Under the pieces are notes generated by a model. The model did not search any database. It was not told the origin of the DNA and was given only the letters and a program-made list of their open reading frames with translations. The translations under genes were made by a program, and so were the position numbers. A DNA stretch of 10,728 bases from an uncultured Rhodoferax sp. (GTDB lineage: Bacteria; Pseudomonadota; Gammaproteobacteria; Burkholderiales; Burkholderiaceae_C), in the NCBI GenBank assembly GCA_936943465.1, contig CAKZJN010000158.1, positions 1 through 10,728 of the forward strand, in the 5' to 3' direction. Positions 8,539-10,728 of the stretch are shown here, piece by piece. Every line of letters begins with the position of its first letter. Position 1 is the stretch's first letter.

Positions 8539-8568
8539 CCCCTTTCACCCCCGCCGGGGTGAAAGGGG
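8539..8568. repeat. Perfect 13-bp hairpin, left end of element
   Basis: CCCCTTTCACCCC (8539-8551) pairs perfectly with GGGGTGAAAGGGG (8556-8568) around the loop CGCC. It lies 33 bases after the stop of the UraD-amidohydrolase fusion, so in RNA it could protect the 3' end of the gntR-puuE-fusion message or end transcription. No T-run follows it, so it is not a standard intrinsic terminator. A second imperfect stem (CCAAGTCGG with CCGATTTGG, 8571-8592, one G-T pair) follows immediately. Confidence 0.75.
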
Positions 8569-8792
8569 AGCCAAGTCGGACAGCCGATTTGGTTACGTCG
8601 CTTCGGCTGCGGCCTTACAGGCGCAGGGTACCAAACCACTTTCAATTGCTTCGCCTGCATCCTTAGATCTCCCTAGCTCTCCGGCGCTCGGAACTACCGG
8701 CGTTAGACCGAGCCCATCAAGCACAGTGGCAACCTCCCGCGCTTATTTCCGTAGCCGGCGCGACACCAACAAATCGGCAGTCCGCCTTCTCC

Positions 8793-8818
8793 CCCCCTCG
8801 CCCGGCGGGGCGAGGGGG
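8793..8818. repeat. Perfect 11-bp hairpin, right end of element
   Basis: CCCCCTCGCCC (8793-8803) pairs with GGGCGAGGGGG (8808-8818) around GGCG. Read on the minus strand, the loop is CGCC as in the left hairpin, and a C-rich run precedes it in the same way. The two hairpins are thus inverted copies of one design whose stems have changed by compensating substitutions. It lies about 120 bases upstream of tldD. Confidence 0.75.
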
Positions 8819-8938
8819 CTGGGGGGAGTGGGGACCTACAAAAGCCCCGCAGGGAAAAACATCACCCATAAGCCAGCCCTAAAAAGGTCTTCCCAACCCA
8901 ACCAAGTAGCCCCAAAAACCCAAGCCTAAAATGCAAAG

Positions 8939-10399
8939 ATGATCTCTCGCGAACCCACCATCGAACGCCTGGCCACCGCCAAGTCCCTCCTGCTCAGCCC
9001 CTTCGGCCTGGATGAAACCCATCTGGCCCGTGCCCTGAACGAAATCAAGGCGCACAAGGTGGACGACGCCGATCTGTACTTCCAGTACACCCGCTCCGAG
9101 GGCTGGAGTCTGGAAGAGGGCATTGTCAAAACCGGTTCCTTCAGCATTGACCAGGGCGTGGGCGTGCGCGCCGTCAGCGGCGAGAAAACCGCGTTTGCCT
9201 ATTCCGACGATATTTCCGAGGCATCGCTGCTGGACGCGGCGCGCACGGTGCGCAGCATTTCCGGTGCGTCCAAATCGGCCAAGGTCAAAACCGCGGCCCA
9301 AAAAATTGCCGGCGCACGCAGCCTGTATCCGGGCCTGGACCCCATTTCCACACTGGACAGCACCACCAAGGTGGAACTGCTGGGCAAGGTGGAGCGCCTG
9401 GCGCGCGCCAAAGACCCGCGCGTTGCGCAGGTCATGGCGGGGCTGGCGTCCGAATACGACGTGGTGCTGGTGGCGCGCGCGGACGGCACGCTGGCCGCCG
9501 ATGTGCGACCGCTGGTACGGCTGTCGGTTACCGTGATTGCGGAACAAAAAGGGCGTCGCGAGGTAGGTTCCAGCGGTGGCGGTGGCCGCTTCGGTCTGGC
9601 CTATTTCACCGATGCGCAGATTGAGGAATACGTGAACCAGGCCGTGCATGCCGCGCTCACCAATCTGGAGGCGCGCCCTGCACCCGCTGGTGAAATGACG
9701 GTGGTGCTGGGCTCCGGTTGGCCCGGCATCTTGCTGCACGAAGCGATTGGCCACGGCCTGGAAGGGGACTTCAACCGCAAGGGGTCGAGTGCCTTCAGCG
9801 GCCGTATCGGCAAGCGCGTCGCGGCCAAGGGCGTGACCGTGCTCGACGACGGCACCATTGCCGACCGCCGTGGTTCGCTCAATGTGGACGACGAGGGCAA
9901 TGCCAGCCAACGCAATGTGCTGATTGAAGACGGCATTCTGAAGGGCTACATCCAGGACTCCATGAACGCGCGCCTGATGGGCGTGAAGCCCACCGGTAAC
10001 GGCCGGCGCGAGAGCTATGCGCACGTGCCCATGCCGCGCATGACCAACACCTACATGCTGGGCGGCGATAAGGCACCTGAAGAAATTGTGGCCAGTATCA
10101 AGAAGGGGCTGTACGCCACCAACTTCGGCGGTGGTCAGGTGGACATTACCTCCGGCAAATTTGTGTTCTCTGCCTCCGAGGCGTATTGGGTCGAAAACGG
10201 CAAGATTCTCTATCCGGTCAAGGGCGCCACGATTGTGGGCAATGGCCCGGATGCTCTCACCCGCGTCACCATGATCGGCAACGACATGAAGCTCGACAGC
10301 GGTGTGGGCACCTGCGGCAAGGAAGGCCAGAGCGTGCCGGTGGGCGTGGGCCAGCCGACACTGCGCATCGACGGCCTGACCGTGGGTGGTACGGCCTAA
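8939..10399 (+). CDS. tldD: Metalloprotease TldD
   Basis: This 486-residue protein is full-length TldD, the zinc-protease partner of TldE/PmbA, which forms a cytoplasmic heterodimer degrading unfolded peptides. The zinc motif is HEAIGHGLEGD (267-277, HExxxH with His267, Glu268 and His272), followed by FNRKGSSAFSGRIGKRVA (278-295). The C-terminal conserved block GTCGKEGQSVPVGVGQPTLRI (457-477) includes Cys459, seen in this family. The N-terminal part (VDDADLYFQYTRSEGWSLEEG, 41-61) is the usual TldD domain. ATG 8939 has no Shine-Dalgarno; TAAAAT at 8927-8932 lies 6 bases upstream and could be a -10 box, which would again give a leaderless message, but no -35 box is clear. No tldE follows in the window. 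It shares no evident role with the purine genes and is separated from them by the repeat element. Confidence 0.96.
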   Translation: MISREPTIERLATAKSLLLSPFGLDETHLARALNEIKAHKVDDADLYFQYTRSEGWSLEEGIVKTGSFSIDQGVGVRAVSGEKTAFAYSDDISEASLLDAARTVRSISGASKSAKVKTAAQKIAGARSLYPGLDPISTLDSTTKVELLGKVERLARAKDPRVAQVMAGLASEYDVVLVARADGTLAADVRPLVRLSVTVIAEQKGRREVGSSGGGGRFGLAYFTDAQIEEYVNQAVHAALTNLEARPAPAGEMTVVLGSGWPGILLHEAIGHGLEGDFNRKGSSAFSGRIGKRVAAKGVTVLDDGTIADRRGSLNVDDEGNASQRNVLIEDGILKGYIQDSMNARLMGVKPTGNGRRESYAHVPMPRMTNTYMLGGDKAPEEIVASIKKGLYATNFGGGQVDITSGKFVFSASEAYWVENGKILYPVKGATIVGNGPDALTRVTMIGNDMKLDSGVGTCGKEGQSVPVGVGQPTLRIDGLTVGGTA

Positions 10400-10411
10400 G
10401 GAACATCGGGT

Positions 10412-10728
10412 TTGCGTCCCTTCTTCGCGGGTGCGCGCGATACCTTTCCCATGCTGGTGGGGGCTGCGCCCTTTGGCGTGATCTTTGGTGCGCTAGCCGT
10501 TGCGACTGGCTTGCCGGTGTGGCTAACGCTGGGGCTTTCGGCGCTGGTGTTTGGCGGCTCTTCGCAGTTTGTGGCGGTGAGTCTCATTGGCAGCGGTACG
10601 GCGGTGCCGGTGATCTGGCTCACTACCTTTGTCGTTAACCTGCGCCACGCGCTGTATAGCGCCACCTTGCTCCCGCACGCCCGCGCCCTGTCTGCGCGCT
10701 GGCGCTGGGCGCTGGCGTTCTGGCTGAC
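10412..10728 (+). CDS. azlC: AzlC-family branched-chain amino acid exporter subunit (partial)
   Basis: An open frame of 105 residues runs off the window end. It starts at TTG 10412, the only possible initiator after the in-frame tldD stop, with AAGGA (10398-10402) 9 bases upstream. The sequence matches the AzlC N-terminus: FFAGARDTFPMLVGAAPFG (4-22), a long hydrophobic helix to about residue 40, then LVFGGSSQFVAVSLIG and the NLRHALYSATLLPHAR signature (about 74-89). AzlC works with the small AzlD protein to export branched-chain amino acids through the inner membrane; azlD is expected just downstream. It starts 12 bases after tldD, so the two are probably co-transcribed. The N-terminus is shorter than usual for the family. 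Confidence 0.88.
   Translation, partial: MRPFFAGARDTFPMLVGAAPFGVIFGALAVATGLPVWLTLGLSALVFGGSSQFVAVSLIGSGTAVPVIWLTTFVVNLRHALYSATLLPHARALSARWRWALAFWL

Larger units (their letters stand above)
8514..8841. repeat. Inverted-repeat element (MITE- or REP-doublet-like)
   Basis: The gene-free stretch 8507-8938 is mostly a structured element. Each end carries TTGTA, then a C-rich run, then a GC-rich hairpin with loop CGCC, in opposite orientations. The similarity continues inward: 8580-8612 and the reverse complement of 8749-8781 agree at 25 of 33 positions without gaps. The terminal inverted repeats are therefore near 90-100 bases, around a core of about 130 bases holding a smaller inverted repeat (GCTCGG 8686-8691 with CCGAGC 8708-8713). 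No transposase or convincing ORF is inside, so it would be non-autonomous. TA flanks the C/G runs on both sides (8517-8518 and 8837-8838), a possible TA target duplication, but the boundaries are uncertain. Confidence 0.6.

Noticed and set aside
8507..8929. 140-residue plus-strand open frame after the fusion gene
   Set aside because: It begins at a GTG directly abutting the previous stop, has no ribosome site, and runs through both hairpins and the inverted repeats of the element. The predicted protein is low complexity (Pro, Arg, Ser) with no domain.
8879..10024. 381-residue open frame on the minus strand
   Set aside because: Antisense shadow of tldD with the same compositional bias and no recognisable motif.

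Overview
The window looks like a chromosomal segment of a GC-rich betaproteobacterium, most likely Burkholderiales/Comamonadaceae (Rhodoferax/Polaromonas-like). This rests on remembered resemblance of the proteins (membrane PuuD with a cytochrome c tail, fused UraD-allantoate amidohydrolase, Crp/Fnr style) and on the GC-rich codon use; no search was run.

Layout. 1-332 (-): 5' part of a Crp/Fnr-type regulator, cut by the window edge. 333-526: divergent intergenic region with an FNR-like inverted repeat. 527-1963 (+): 8-oxoguanine deaminase. 1970-3214 (-): puuD, membrane urate hydroxylase. 3257-4072 (-): xdhC. 4162-4695 (+): small proline-rich TonB-C-like lipoprotein. 4701-5054 (-): uraH. 5055-5132: divergent control region with a perfect 16-bp palindrome. 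5133-5777 (+): GntR/FCD regulator. 5774-6724 (+): puuE allantoinase. 6731-8506 (+): fused OHCU decarboxylase/allantoate amidohydrolase. 8507-8938: non-coding, filled mostly by an inverted-repeat element of about 330 bp. 8939-10399 (+): tldD. 10412 to the window end (+): azlC, cut.

How the genes work together. 527-8506 is a purine-ring breakdown cluster. The deaminase turns 8-oxoguanine into urate, and XdhC serves xanthine dehydrogenase, the other urate source, whose subunits are not in the window. PuuD oxidises urate to 5-hydroxyisourate, feeding electrons to cytochrome c. UraH makes OHCU, the UraD domain makes S-allantoin, PuuE makes allantoate, and the C-terminal domain of the fusion releases ammonia from allantoate. 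So every step from urate to the allantoate-cleavage product is encoded here. The GntR regulator probably controls the set: a perfect palindrome between uraH and gntR recurs, with one pair broken, in front of puuD. tldD and azlC lie beyond the repeat element and appear unrelated to purine use.

I see no phage, CRISPR, tRNA or rRNA genes. The least explained items are the repeat element, the lipoprotein embedded among the purine genes, and the architecture of the shared operators.
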